This document shows positions 33,187-42,422 of a stretch of DNA of 64,000 nucleotides, piece after piece. Position 1 is the first letter of the stretch; every line of letters starts with the position of its first letter. A program made the position numbers and the translations under genes. Source of the stretch: Azospirillum melinis (GTDB lineage Bacteria; Pseudomonadota; Alphaproteobacteria; Azospirillales; Azospirillaceae); assembly GCF_013340935.1 (NCBI RefSeq), contig NZ_WHOS01000014.1, forward strand, positions 1 through 64,000. The letters are read 5' to 3'. Below the pieces are notes generated by a model. The model had not been told where the DNA came from and did no database searches. It saw only the letters and a program-made list of their open reading frames with translations.

Positions 33187-33900
33187 TCAGTCCGAATAGC
33201 GCTCCTCCAGCCACGGGTCGGCGTGGTTGTTGTAGCCGCGGACCTCCCAATAGCCCTTGCGGTCGCCGGCCAGCAGCTCGATCCGCTTCACCCACTTGGC
33301 GCTTTTCCACAGATACAGCTTGGGCAGGATGATCCGCACCGGACCGCCATGCTCGCGGCTGATCGGCTGGCCTTCCCAGTTGGTGGCGAGCAGCACGCCG
33401 TCGTCGTCGAAGTCCGACAGGGCGACGTTGGTGGTGTAGCCGTCGAAGGAATGGAAGACGACGAAGCGCGCCTCCGGCTTCGGCCGGGCCAGCTCCAGCA
33501 GGCGGCGGGCGCTGACCCCCTCCCACCGGTTGTCGTAGCGTGACCAGGTGGTGACGCAGTGGATGTCGGAAACGAAGCTCTCCTGCGGCTGGGCCTGGAA
33601 ATCGCCCCAGTTCCACGACAGGCGGTTCTCCACCAGCCCGTCGACGGCGAGCGTCCAGTTGGCCGTCGTCACCTTCGGCGTGATGCCGAGGTCCAGCACC
33701 GGCCAGTCGGTCACCAGACGCTGGCCGGGCGGCAGCCGCTCGCGCGCCGGGTCGGCGGCATGTCCCGTCAAGGCACGGCCATCGCGTGCCCATTGCTCCT
33801 TGGTGGCGACCAGCTTGTCGCGGACGGTGCCGTCCTGTCCGATCTTCCGGTCCGGTTCCAGTCCGGTACGCCCGTCCGGCTTGGGAGGTGTGTCGCTCAT
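33187..33900 (-). CDS. sulfite oxidase-like molybdopterin oxidoreductase
   Basis: 237 aa, made of the oxidoreductase molybdopterin-binding domain alone, without a dimerisation domain, heme or Tat signal. The molybdenum-ligating cysteine is in DIHCVTTWSRYDN. WTLAVDGLVENRLSW, ATNWEGQPISREHGGPVR and KSAKWVKRIELLAGD are family motifs. It is likely cytoplasmic. The electron acceptor and substrate are unknown; a YedY-like role is possible but the export signal is missing. Confidence 0.88.
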   Translation of the reverse strand: MSDTPPKPDGRTGLEPDRKIGQDGTVRDKLVATKEQWARDGRALTGHAADPARERLPPGQRLVTDWPVLDLGITPKVTTANWTLAVDGLVENRLSWNWGDFQAQPQESFVSDIHCVTTWSRYDNRWEGVSARRLLELARPKPEARFVVFHSFDGYTTNVALSDFDDDGVLLATNWEGQPISREHGGPVRIILPKLYLWKSAKWVKRIELLAGDRKGYWEVRGYNNHADPWLEERYSD

Positions 33901-34140
33901 GGCTCATCCTTACTCAGCGCTTCCGGCTCCGCCGGCATCTCCGCCGGCAGGGGACCCGCTTAAAAAAGGAACAGACAGTCGGGTTGGCAAGCGCAAGCGG
34001 GAGAACTAACTTCCCGAAGCCCGGCATGGTGGAGCCCCGGCATATTGGAGCCACAGTTCCACGCCAGGGTGCCGGCCGGCTGTGTTTTCGCCGCCCACCC
34101 CTATCGCCGCCCCGTCAGAGACCACCCGAGTGAATTGCCG

Positions 34141-36510
34141 ATGATCCGGTCCGCAACGCCCGCCGCAAACCCTCTGCCAAGCGTTTGGCGTCAGCTCCTG
34201 TCCGGCGGCCTGGCCGTCCTGCTTCTCGCAATTCTGCTCGGCGGGGCGGCGACGCCGGTGCTCGCCGCCTCGGCAGCGCCCGCCGGCGCCGTTCCGGCTC
34301 CGGCCGCCGGGGCCGCCGCTCCCGCCGCCGCCGCGCCGGTGGTGGTGGACGAGGCGACCGTGCAGCAGCTGGAGGCGCTGGTCGGCACGCTGGAGAACCA
34401 GGACGCGCGCACCCAGCTGGTCACCCAGCTGCGCAACCTGATCACCGCCCAGCGCGGCCTCGCCCAGGCCAAGGAGGCGGAAGGCGAGTCGGCCCTGCCG
34501 CAGACCCTCGGCGCCCGCGCGCTGGCCTTCCTGGCGGCGCGGATGGACGTGGTCAGCCGCCAGCTGGTGCAGGTCGCCAACGTCTTCTCCGACCTGCCGG
34601 GGGCGCTGTCCTGGGTCCAGCGGCAGGCGCAGGACGACACCGCCCGCGACCGTTGGGTGCAGATCGCCATCCAGCTGGCGATGATCCTCGGCATCGGCGC
34701 GGTGGCCGCGCGCGGCATCGGCTGGCTGCTCAGCCGGCCGCGCCATGCCATGGCCGCCCGCCATGTCGGCTCCACCCTGCTGCGCATCCCGATGCTGCTC
34801 GGCCGGGCGGTTCTGGAACTGGCGCCGATCCTGGGCTTCATCGTCGTCGCCTACACCATCCTGTCGGTGACCGAACCGGCCCCGCGGGTGCGGCTGGTGG
34901 CGCTGGCGGTGGTGAACGCCACCGTCATCACCCAGGCGTTGCTGATCCTGGTGCGGATGCTGTTCGCGCCCGACGCGCCCAACCTGCGGCTGGTCCACAC
35001 CAGTGAGGCCGGGGCGAAGCGCTGCTACATCTGGTCGCGCCGGCTGATCGCGGTCGCCGTCTACGGCTATTTCCTGGCGGAGGGGGCCTATGTGCTGGGC
35101 CTGCCGCTGGGCGCCTACGGCGCGCTGCTGAAGCTGCTGGGCGTGGTCATCGCCGCCATGCTGATCGCGCTGATCCTGCAAAACCGTGTCGGCGTCGCCG
35201 ACTGGATGCGCGGCAACCCGCTGTCGGGCGACGGCGACCCGCTGGCGACCGCCCGGCGCGAGGCGGAAGGGCAGGGGGCCGTCCTGCGCACCGCGCGCCG
35301 CCGCTTCGCCGAGATCTGGCACGTGCTTGCCATCCTCTATGTCGTGGTGACGCTGGGCGTCTGGGTGCTGAACGTCTATGGCGGCTTCGAATTCCTGGCC
35401 CGCGGCACCGCGGTGACCGTGGTGGCGGTGGTCGTGGCCCGGCTTCTGGTGACCGGGCTGAACCGGACGCTGCGCCGCGGCCTGACCATGAACCGCGAGC
35501 TGGCCGGCAACCTGCCGCAGCTCCACACCCGCGCCTTCCACTATCTCCCCATCGTCCAGCGCATCGGCAAGATCATCATCTGGCTGGTGGCGCTCGGCGC
35601 CGCGCTGAATGGCTGGGGCATCGACACGCTGGGGATGGTCGAAACGAATGCCGGCCGCCGCATCGTCGGCAGCGCCATCTCCATCGGCCTGCTGCTGGCC
35701 GGCGCCATCGTCGCCTGGGAGGTGGTCAGCGCGCTGATCGAGCATTTCCTGCGCGCCACCGACCGCAACGGCACCCGCATCGAACGCAGCGCCCGCATGC
35801 GCACGCTGCTGCCGCTGCTGCGCAACGCCTTCCTGATCCTGCTGGTGACGATGGTGTCGCTGATCACCCTGTCGGAGCTGGGCGTCAACATCGCCCCGCT
35901 GCTGGCCGGTGCCGGTGTCGTCGGTCTGGCCATCGGTTTCGGATCGCAGACGCTGGTCAAGGACATCATCACCGGCCTGTTCATCCTGTTCGAGGACACG
36001 GTGTCGGTCGGCGACGCGGTGGATGTCGGCGGCGGCCATTCCGGCACGGTGGAGGCGATCTCCATCCGCTCGATCCGCCTGCGCGACGGGTCGGGTGCGG
36101 TCCATTCCGTGCCGTTCAGCGCCGTCACCACCGTGAAGAACATGAGCAAGGACTTCTCGGTCACCCTGTTCAACATCATGGTGTCCAACCGCGAGGATCC
36201 CGACCGCATCATCGCCGTGCTGAAGGAGACCGGTGCCGAGGTGCAGGCCCAGCCGCAGTTCGCCGCCGACATCCTGAACCCGCTGGAGGTGCTGGGCGTC
36301 GACAAGCTGTCCGACACCGGCATCAACATCCTGGCCCAGTTCAAGACGCGTCCGACCCGCCAGTGGGGCGTCACCCGCGAGTTCAACCGCCTGCTGAAGA
36401 AGAAGTTCGACGAGCTGGGCATCGCCATGCCGACCCAGTCGATGCAGCTGGTCGTCGGCCAGAACCCGCATGACCGCGCGCTGGCGGAAGCGCTCAGCCA
36501 GGGCTCCTGA
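34141..36510 (+). CDS. MscS-family mechanosensitive ion channel
   Basis: 789 aa from ATG at 34141. A signal sequence (cut near ...TPVLAASA) is followed by an Ala/Pro-rich stretch and about eight to ten membrane segments. The MscS core is at the C-terminal third: the glycine/alanine-rich pore helix APLLAGAGVVGLAIGFGSQTLV, the beta-domain (LFEDTVSVGDAVDVGGGHSG) and the vestibule (FSVTLFNIMVSNREDP). The length is between small MscS and MscK. It releases solutes under hypo-osmotic shock. Confidence 0.93.
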   Translation: MIRSATPAANPLPSVWRQLLSGGLAVLLLAILLGGAATPVLAASAAPAGAVPAPAAGAAAPAAAAPVVVDEATVQQLEALVGTLENQDARTQLVTQLRNLITAQRGLAQAKEAEGESALPQTLGARALAFLAARMDVVSRQLVQVANVFSDLPGALSWVQRQAQDDTARDRWVQIAIQLAMILGIGAVAARGIGWLLSRPRHAMAARHVGSTLLRIPMLLGRAVLELAPILGFIVVAYTILSVTEPAPRVRLVALAVVNATVITQALLILVRMLFAPDAPNLRLVHTSEAGAKRCYIWSRRLIAVAVYGYFLAEGAYVLGLPLGAYGALLKLLGVVIAAMLIALILQNRVGVADWMRGNPLSGDGDPLATARREAEGQGAVLRTARRRFAEIWHVLAILYVVVTLGVWVLNVYGGFEFLARGTAVTVVAVVVARLLVTGLNRTLRRGLTMNRELAGNLPQLHTRAFHYLPIVQRIGKIIIWLVALGAALNGWGIDTLGMVETNAGRRIVGSAISIGLLLAGAIVAWEVVSALIEHFLRATDRNGTRIERSARMRTLLPLLRNAFLILLVTMVSLITLSELGVNIAPLLAGAGVVGLAIGFGSQTLVKDIITGLFILFEDTVSVGDAVDVGGGHSGTVEAISIRSIRLRDGSGAVHSVPFSAVTTVKNMSKDFSVTLFNIMVSNREDPDRIIAVLKETGAEVQAQPQFAADILNPLEVLGVDKLSDTGINILAQFKTRPTRQWGVTREFNRLLKKKFDELGIAMPTQSMQLVVGQNPHDRALAEALSQGS

Positions 36511-36560
36511 CCGCCGGGGGTACCGCCCGCAGGCGGCGGCTCAGACCTTACGCACAGGGA

Positions 36561-36584
36561 ACGCCCGGCTTTGCCGGGCGTTTT
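36561..36584 (+). terminator. terminator of the MscS gene
   Basis: An 8-bp perfect stem (36561-36568 with 36574-36581), 5-nt loop, then TTTTCC. It is 51 bp after the stop. Confidence 0.85.
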
Positions 36585-36631
36585 CCTTATGTACGACCTG
36601 TACGTCCGATCAGCGGGAGCCAGCCGCAAAA

Positions 36632-37108
36632 ATGCTCAGCGATGCCTTTTCCCGGTTCGCCCGCTGGATGGAGCGTCAGTCCGGCCGTCCGGCCGCCTTC
36701 GTCACCGCCTTCGCCGTCGTGCTGGTCTGGGGACTGACCGGGCCGCTGTTCCATTTTTCCGACACGTGGCAGCTGGTGATCAACACCGGCACCACCATCG
36801 TCACCTTCCTGATGGTCTTCATCATCCAGAACGCCCAGAACCGCGACACCCAGGCCATCCACCTGAAGCTGGACGAGCTGATCCGCGCCACCCACTCCGC
36901 CCGAAACGGCATGATCGACGTGGAGGAGATGCCGGAAAACGAGCTGGCGAAGGTGAAGCGCAGCTTCGAAAAGCTTGCGAAGACCGCCGAGTGCCTGGAC
37001 CACCGCATCGACGAGAAGGTGGAGCGCGCGGTCGAACGCGAAGTGGAGCGCGAGGTGGACGAGGAGCTGGAGGAACGCGGCCTGCCCGACCCGGCGGACA
37101 AGCGCTAG
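36632..37108 (+). CDS. low-affinity iron permease family membrane protein
   Basis: 158 aa. Two membrane helices (FVTAFAVVLVWGLTGPLF and TTIVTFLMVFIIQNAQN), the conserved segment NRDTQAIHLKLDELIRA and a charged coiled-coil C-terminus rich in Glu/Arg. This matches the bacterial 'low affinity iron permease' family (PF04120), where the iron function is named after a yeast relative and is not shown in bacteria. The ATG at 36632 is chosen by start of family similarity. Confidence 0.85.
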   Translation: MLSDAFSRFARWMERQSGRPAAFVTAFAVVLVWGLTGPLFHFSDTWQLVINTGTTIVTFLMVFIIQNAQNRDTQAIHLKLDELIRATHSARNGMIDVEEMPENELAKVKRSFEKLAKTAECLDHRIDEKVERAVEREVEREVDEELEERGLPDPADKR

Positions 37109-37115
37109 GCAGGAC

Positions 37116-37712
37116 TTATCCGGCGGGCGCCGGTGGGCAGGGGGGGCGGCGCCAGGCCCGCAGCGCATCGCCCAGCGCGCGGGCGAAGCTGGACCGCTCG
37201 TCCGGCGACAGGAAGGACCCGACGCCCACGGACTGGCCATGGGAACTCAGCGTGACCTGCCCGGCGGCACCGCGGCGCTCATGGTCGGCCGGCTCGGTGT
37301 GGGTGATCCGCAGCCAGTAGGGATGGAAGGACCAGCGCCGCTCCGGCGCCTTCCAATGCACCCGCTGCACCGTCAGCGCGGTTTCGGTCAGCCGCACCCG
37401 CTCGTACTGGCGGGCGGAGCGGTAGCTGACCCGGAAGGCCAGCCACAGCGCCAGCACGTCCAGCCCGCAGAAGGGCACGACCGGCCAGGCGCCATGGGCG
37501 ACGAAGATGCCGGCGACGATCAGGTTCATCGCCACCACCACCGCCATCAGGACGCGGAATCCGCTGCGGCCCAGGCTGCGGTGCGGGTGGAGGATGGCGT
37601 CGAACAGCACGCGCACCGACCCGCTGCCGCCGCTGTCCGCGGTGGAGGGACCGTCGCCGGGCTGCCGGCCACCGGGGTTCGGGCCGCTGATGTCGATTGG
37701 CATGGCGGCCAT
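37116..37712 (-). CDS. DUF2244 membrane protein
   Basis: 198 aa, integral membrane protein with two central helices (VLMAVVVAMNLIVAGIFVAHG and VPFCGLDVLALWLAFRVSY). The conserved cytoplasmic segment RQYERVRLTETALTV and ISDERSSFARALGDALR-like end match DUF2244 as found in alphaproteobacteria. Its place next to nth is conserved in the group. The function is unknown. The start could also be ATG at 37703. It converges with the iron-permease-like gene 7 bp away. Confidence 0.83.
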   Translation of the reverse strand: MAAMPIDISGPNPGGRQPGDGPSTADSGGSGSVRVLFDAILHPHRSLGRSGFRVLMAVVVAMNLIVAGIFVAHGAWPVVPFCGLDVLALWLAFRVSYRSARQYERVRLTETALTVQRVHWKAPERRWSFHPYWLRITHTEPADHERRGAAGQVTLSSHGQSVGVGSFLSPDERSSFARALGDALRAWRRPPCPPAPAG

Positions 37713-37756
37713 CCTACCCCAGCGCCGCCCGGCAGAAAACCGCGAGGAATGCGGGG

Positions 37757-37798
37757 TTATGCCGTCCCCGTTATGCCGCCCTCATTATGCCGCCCTCG
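37757..37798. repeat. three tandem copies of a 14-bp unit at a gene end
   Basis: Units at 37757-37770, 37771-37784 and 37785-37798 each begin ttatgccg. The third contains the stop codon of the minus-strand gene at 37785, and the two extra copies each carry another stop in the same frame position pattern. Confidence 0.85.
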
Positions 37799-38276
37799 AC
37801 ACCATCGGCACCGCGCCGCCGTTCAGCACCCAGGCCATGGCGCTGTCCATGCCGGGATAGTCGGCGGGATGGTCCGCAGTCGGCCGGCCCTCGATCTCTC
37901 CGGCCAGGCTGCCCTCGACGGTCGGACCCTTGGCCAGGACGAAGATCCGCGCCTGGTCGTCGATGCCGGCGGCGATCATCACCTCCGCCATCGCCGAGGC
38001 CCAGTGCCAGTCGGTCATCACCACGGCGCAGCGCACCTGTCCGCAGCGCCGGGCCAGCTTCATCAGGGCGACGACGATCTCCGGCCGGAACCCGTCCTCG
38101 GCCTCGAAGCGGTCGAACTCGACAAGGCTGCTCCAGGACGTGCCGCGGGCCCCCAGGGTGGCGCACTGCATCTCCACCTGCCGGGCGATGGTGTCGCGCT
38201 GCTCCAGCGACAGGGTGCCCTGCAACCGGACATGCAGTCCCCAATCCTTCAGTTCCACAAGATAAGACGCGGTCAT
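37785..38276 (-). CDS. uncharacterised protein, SpoIIAA/STAS-like pattern
   Basis: 163 aa, soluble. YLVELKDWGLHVRLQGTLSL at the start, a helix, CAVVMTDWHWASAMAEVMIAAG in the middle and IDDQARIFVLAKG resemble the alternating strand-helix pattern of SpoIIAA-like or STAS-like domains, but I do not recognise the family with certainty. It is divergent from nth. The 3' end is inside a triplicated 14-bp repeat. Function unknown. Confidence 0.65.
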   Translation of the reverse strand: MTASYLVELKDWGLHVRLQGTLSLEQRDTIARQVEMQCATLGARGTSWSSLVEFDRFEAEDGFRPEIVVALMKLARRCGQVRCAVVMTDWHWASAMAEVMIAAGIDDQARIFVLAKGPTVEGSLAGEIEGRPTADHPADYPGMDSAMAWVLNGGAVPMVSRAA

Positions 38277-38597
38277 ATCAAGATACCCTTATCCGATCGG
38301 AACGCCACAACCAGGATGATCCATGGTTCTTTTGCAGGCGTTCAAGCGGTGTCCCGGCAGTCAGCAAATCATACGCCACCGTGAAAGGGACCGGAAAGCC
38401 GGTATTCTGCGTCCAATTCTGTTGATTCGTCGTCACTTATTCCAATCTTTGTCGCAAATTGCGACGCAACGCTGCAGTTTGGTCTGCGGCCTGCGCCGGA
38501 GCGTTTCGCGGCTGTCATCATCTCCCGTCACATGGCCCCGTCGCAGCCCCTCCGAACGGCCCGCTCCGCCTCTGGCGCAGGCGGGGCCGTTGCGGCT
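38277..38597. other. intergenic region between the STAS-like gene and nth
   Basis: These 321 bp separate divergent genes and should hold both promoters. A perfect 7-1-7 palindrome GTCGCAAATTGCGAC at 38451-38465 is a good candidate operator. No gene is supported here. Confidence 0.5.
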
Positions 38598-39245
38598 ATG
38601 GTGGCGGCCATGAAGCCAGCCGCCGTCCAGGAATTCTTCCGCCGCCTGTCCGCCGCCAATCCGGAACCCCGGAGCGAGCTGGAATACGTCAATCCTTACA
38701 CGCTTCTGGTCGCCGTCGTGCTGTCGGCCCAGGCCACCGACGTCGGCGTGAACCGGGCGACCGGACCGCTGTTCCAACTCGTCACCACGCCGCAGCAGAT
38801 GGTGGCGCTGGGCGAGGAGGGGCTGCGCGGCTATATCAAGACCATCGGCCTGTTCAACACCAAGGCCAAGAACGTCATCCGCCTGTCGGAGCTGCTGATC
38901 GAGCGCCATGGCGGCGAGGTGCCGCGCGACCGCGACGCGCTGGAACAGCTTCCCGGCGTCGGCCGCAAGACCGCCAACGTCGTCCTGAACGTCGCCTTCG
39001 GTGAGGAGACCATCGCGGTCGACACCCACATCTTCCGCGTCGGCAACCGCACCGGGCTCGCCCCCGGCAAGACGCCGGACGCGGTGGAGGCGAAGTTGCT
39101 GAAGGCGGTGCCCAAGCTGTACCGCCGCCACGCCCACCACTGGCTGATCCTGCACGGCCGCTACGTCTGCAAGGCGCGCAAGCCCGATTGCCCGGTCTGC
39201 CCGGTCGCCGACCTCTGCGCCTTCAAGGACAAGATCATCGCCTGA
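38598..39245 (+). CDS. nth: endonuclease III
   Basis: 215 aa DNA glycosylase/AP lyase for oxidised pyrimidines. The helix-hairpin-helix LPGVGRKTANVVL has the catalytic lysine, VDTHIFRV the catalytic aspartate, and the C-terminal C-X6-C-X2-C-X5-C pattern (CKARKPDCPVCPVADLC) holds the [4Fe-4S] cluster. ATG at 38598 or 38610 are both possible starts; neither has a strong ribosome site. Confidence 0.96.
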   Translation: MVAAMKPAAVQEFFRRLSAANPEPRSELEYVNPYTLLVAVVLSAQATDVGVNRATGPLFQLVTTPQQMVALGEEGLRGYIKTIGLFNTKAKNVIRLSELLIERHGGEVPRDRDALEQLPGVGRKTANVVLNVAFGEETIAVDTHIFRVGNRTGLAPGKTPDAVEAKLLKAVPKLYRRHAHHWLILHGRYVCKARKPDCPVCPVADLCAFKDKIIA

Positions 39246-39253
39246 CCCAAACG

Positions 39254-39293
39254 CAAAACGCCCGGCATGGCGGAAAGCCAGCCGGGCGTTTTG
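39254..39293. terminator. bidirectional terminator between nth and bactofilin
   Basis: A 13-bp perfect inverted repeat (39254-39266 and 39281-39293) with A-run on the left and T-run on the right. It can end both the plus-strand nth and the minus-strand bactofilin transcripts. Confidence 0.85.
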
Positions 39294-39306
39294 CGGTTCT
39301 TGCCGG

Positions 39307-40185
39307 TCAGACGGTCTCGGCCGCCGGGATCTGCTCGATGACGGGCTGGGCCACGGGCTGGACCGCGGCGGCGGCGGGCTTGGACCCGGTGCTGTAGATC
39401 TGGATGTCGCCGATCAGCTGGCCGCCGGCATCGACCGCCAGTTCGCCGAAGCGGATCGACCCGGTGATCTTGCCGGTGGAGCGCACGGTCAGGCGGCCGC
39501 GGACGGCGATGTCGCCTTCGAAGCGGCCGGCGATGTCGGCCTCCTCGATGTCGACCGAGCCCTTGAACAGGCCGGTCTCGGCGATCTCGACCAGCCGGCC
39601 TTCGCGCAGCTTGGCCTCGACCGTGCCCTCGACCACCACCACGTCGCAGGAGCCGATCTCGCCGGTCAGCGAGATGTCGCGGCCGACGATCAGGCGGCGC
39701 TGCTCGGGCATGGCCGGAGCGACGGGGGCCGGCGCGACGGGGGCCGGCGCGACCGGAGCCTGGGCGACGGGAGCGGCGGCCGGGTTGGCGATGGGGATCG
39801 ACGGCTGGCGCGGGGCGGAGCCGGGCATGTCGACGACCCGGCGCGGCACGTCGGTCTTGAAGCCGGCACCCGGCACGGACGGCGCGGACGGGGGCTTGGG
39901 AATGCTGTTCATGTCGGGTCCCTTCGAGGCGGCAGGCATGTCGGGATAGGCCGGGGCGGCGTGCTGCGTGTCGGCCAGGGCGTGGGCCATGCTGGGGGCG
40001 GCTGCTCCGGCGGCGACAGCGGACGTCGGGGCGGAGGCCGGGGCATGTGCCGGATTGTTCAGGGAAGCGAGCGGCGACGAGACGGCGCCGGGCTCGCCCG
40101 GGGTGTACGGACGGACACCCGGCTGCGGCGGGACGGGGCTGTCGGCCTTGGGAGCGGCGGGCGGTGTCTTTCGTCCGAACAGCAT
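39307..40185 (-). CDS. bactofilin family cytoskeletal protein
   Basis: 292 aa from ATG at 40185 (MLFGRKTPP). The C-terminal part (about 165-275) is a bactofilin right-handed beta-helix: RRLIVGRDISLTGEIGSCD, VVEGTVEAKL, FKGSVDIEEADIAGRFEGDI and LTVRSTGKITGSIRFGEL. The long N-terminus is disordered, rich in Pro/Ala, with PVAPA repeats. Bactofilins polymerise on the membrane and help shape or polar placement. Its place near nth is seen in related genomes. Confidence 0.9.
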   Translation of the reverse strand: MLFGRKTPPAAPKADSPVPPQPGVRPYTPGEPGAVSSPLASLNNPAHAPASAPTSAVAAGAAAPSMAHALADTQHAAPAYPDMPAASKGPDMNSIPKPPSAPSVPGAGFKTDVPRRVVDMPGSAPRQPSIPIANPAAAPVAQAPVAPAPVAPAPVAPAMPEQRRLIVGRDISLTGEIGSCDVVVVEGTVEAKLREGRLVEIAETGLFKGSVDIEEADIAGRFEGDIAVRGRLTVRSTGKITGSIRFGELAVDAGGQLIGDIQIYSTGSKPAAAAVQPVAQPVIEQIPAAETV

Positions 40186-40321
40186 GAGCGGTTCCCCCAG
40201 TCTGGACATTCGGGTGGCGGGATGGCCTGGAAATCGTGTGGCGGTCGCCCCGGTCGCCGTCCAGGCAGTCGGTGTCCGGGCGGCCGGTTTCCGGGCAGGC
40301 GACGGTGTGCGGCCGTGCCGC

Positions 40322-41017
40322 CTAGCGGCGTATCACGGTCGTCCGGCCTGCCGCAAGGGGCGCCGACATGGACTGTAGGACATGAACCATGAAGGCGCTC
40401 GCGACGACCGGGACCAGCAAATTGGCGAAGGGGATTGTCGAAAGGAAGGCAATGACGACCCCGGCCAAAAAAGGTTTCAGCGGTCTGGCACGGCGCATCG
40501 CCCGCGCGGTGGCGCGGTCCATCCGCCGGTGCGCGACCATCTCGAAATACTCCCGGCCCAGCAGATAGCCGTTGATGGTGTAGAACACGATCAGGTTCAG
40601 GCCGGGCGCGAAGATGTAGACCGGCAAAGCCAGCAGGTTGACCGCGAGCACCAGCAGCAGGAAGCGCAGCGCCGTCGCCAGCTCCTCCAGCCAGCCGGCC
40701 CGGCGCGGGGCGGGCAGGCCGGGGTAGTGCCGCGCCTCGACCCGCTCCACCACCTCGTCGAGGAAGAAGCTCGACACCGTGCCGACGGTGGCCGGGAACA
40801 GCAGCCACGCCAGGATCAGAACCCCCAGCCCGCCCATGACGTCGATGGTGGCGTCGATCCAGCCATAGCCGGTCAGCGGCGTCGCCGACAGCGCCCACGA
40901 GGCGCCGACCGCCAGCAGCGCGTAGGCGAGCAGCGAGACGAACACCCCGATCCACACCACCCGGCGCACGCGCGGGTCGGACAGCTGGGCGAAGGCAAGC
41001 ACGAGGGCGCGGATCAT
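40322..41017 (-). CDS. EI24/CysZ-like membrane protein
   Basis: 231 aa with four or more membrane segments; the conserved FFLDEVVERVEARHYPGLP, the polar loop GYLLGREYFEMVAHRRM and the helix pair around it match the EI24 family (PF07264), which includes the sulfate transporter CysZ. In alphaproteobacteria this protein usually sits near nth and its substrate is unknown. The start at 41017 has reading-frame support and a plausible first helix. Confidence 0.83.
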   Translation of the reverse strand: MIRALVLAFAQLSDPRVRRVVWIGVFVSLLAYALLAVGASWALSATPLTGYGWIDATIDVMGGLGVLILAWLLFPATVGTVSSFFLDEVVERVEARHYPGLPAPRRAGWLEELATALRFLLLVLAVNLLALPVYIFAPGLNLIVFYTINGYLLGREYFEMVAHRRMDRATARAMRRARPLKPFLAGVVIAFLSTIPFANLLVPVVASAFMVHVLQSMSAPLAAGRTTVIRR

Positions 41018-41150
41018 CGGCGGTCCGTAAGGCGGCGAAACGGGGCGGCGGGGCCTGGAGGCGGGGCAGGGCTGCTGCCGCCGCCCGCATATCTACGGTG
41101 GCCGGCCGCCTGGTTCCAGTCCCCCCCGTGTCGCCCGTGCCGCTCTCCCG

Positions 41151-42422
41151 TTACGGTGCGGGGCTGAACACCAGCGCGGCGTTGGTCCCGCCGAAGCCGA
41201 AGCTGTTCGACAGGACATGGCGGATGCGCCGCTCCTTCGGCCGCAGCGGCACGAGGTCGAGGTCGCAGCCCTCCGACGGCGCCTCCAGGTTCAGGGTGGG
41301 CGGGGCGACCTGATCGCGCAGGGCGAGGATGGCGAAGATCGCCTCCACCGCGCCCGCCGCGCCCAGCAGATGACCGGTCGCCGATTTGGTCGAGGACATC
41401 GAGAGGTCCGCCGCCGCCGGGCCGAACAGGCGCTTGACCGCCGCGATCTCCACCGGGTCGCCGGCCGGGGTGGAGGTGGCGTGGGCGTTGACGTAGTCAA
41501 TGGCGTCCGGGGCCAGCCCGGCCCGCTTCAGCGCGGCGCGCATGGCGCGGAAGGCGCCGTTGCCGTCCTCCGCCGGGGAGGTGATGTGGTAGGCATCGCC
41601 CGACAGCCCATAGCCGGTGACCTCGGCATAGATCGTCGCCCCGCGCCGCTTGGCGTGCTCCAGCTCTTCCAGCACCAGCACGCCGGCCCCTTCGCCCATG
41701 ACGAAGCCGTCGCGCTCGCGGTCCCAGGGGCGCGACGCGCGGGCCGGATCGTCGTTGAAGCCGCTGGACATGGCGCGGGCGGCGCAGAAGCCGGCGATGG
41801 CGAGACGGCAGATCGTCGCCTCGCTGCCGCCGGCCAGCATGACGTCGGCATCGTCCATGGCGATCAGCCGGGCGGCGTCGCCGATGGCATGGGCCCCGGT
41901 CGCGCAGGCGGTCACCGCGGCATGGTTCGGTCCGCGGAAGCCGTAGCGGATCGAGACATGGCCCGACGCGAGGTTGATGAGGGTCGACGGCACGAAGAAG
42001 GGCGAGATGCGGCGCGGCCCCTTCGCGTGCAGGGTCAGAGCCGCGTCGGCCAGAGCCGGCAGGCCGCCGATGCCGGAGCCGATCATCACGCCGGTGCGCT
42101 CCTGCGCCTCCGCATCCGCCGGGCGCCAGCCGGCATCCGCCACCGCCTCTTCCGCGGCGGCCAGCGCCAGCAGGATGAAGCGGTCCATCTTGCGCTGGTC
42201 CTTGGGCGGCACCACCGCATCGGCGTCGAAGGCGGCCTCCCCGCTGTCCGGCACCTGTCCGGCGATGCGGCAGGGCAGGTCGGCGACATCGATCCCGCCG
42301 GCATCGACCCCGCTTATCGCGCGGATGCCGCTGCGGCCGTCCAGCATGGCGCGCCAGCTGGGATTCACCCCGGCCCCGAGCGGAGTGACCGCGCCCAATC
42401 CGGTGACCACGACTCGTCTCAT
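41151..42422 (-). CDS. beta-ketoacyl-ACP synthase II-like protein
   Basis: 423 aa, thiolase-fold condensing enzyme of the FabF type. The Cys-His-His triad is complete: AVTACATGAHAIG, NAHATSTPAGD and KSATGHLLGAAGA. The start MRRVVVTGLGAVTPLG is standard. It may be the fatty-acid elongation enzyme or a specialised paralogue; there is no acpP or fabG next to it, and it is coupled to an HxlR regulator by a four-base overlap, which favours a specialised role. Confidence 0.88.
   Translation of the reverse strand: MRRVVVTGLGAVTPLGAGVNPSWRAMLDGRSGIRAISGVDAGGIDVADLPCRIAGQVPDSGEAAFDADAVVPPKDQRKMDRFILLALAAAEEAVADAGWRPADAEAQERTGVMIGSGIGGLPALADAALTLHAKGPRRISPFFVPSTLINLASGHVSIRYGFRGPNHAAVTACATGAHAIGDAARLIAMDDADVMLAGGSEATICRLAIAGFCAARAMSSGFNDDPARASRPWDRERDGFVMGEGAGVLVLEELEHAKRRGATIYAEVTGYGLSGDAYHITSPAEDGNGAFRAMRAALKRAGLAPDAIDYVNAHATSTPAGDPVEIAAVKRLFGPAAADLSMSSTKSATGHLLGAAGAVEAIFAILALRDQVAPPTLNLEAPSEGCDLDLVPLRPKERRIRHVLSNSFGFGGTNAALVFSPAP

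Noticed and set aside
34006..36471. 821-codon minus-strand frame opposite the MscS gene
   Set aside because: No domains and a His/Gln/Asp-rich shadow composition; the MscS channel explains the region.
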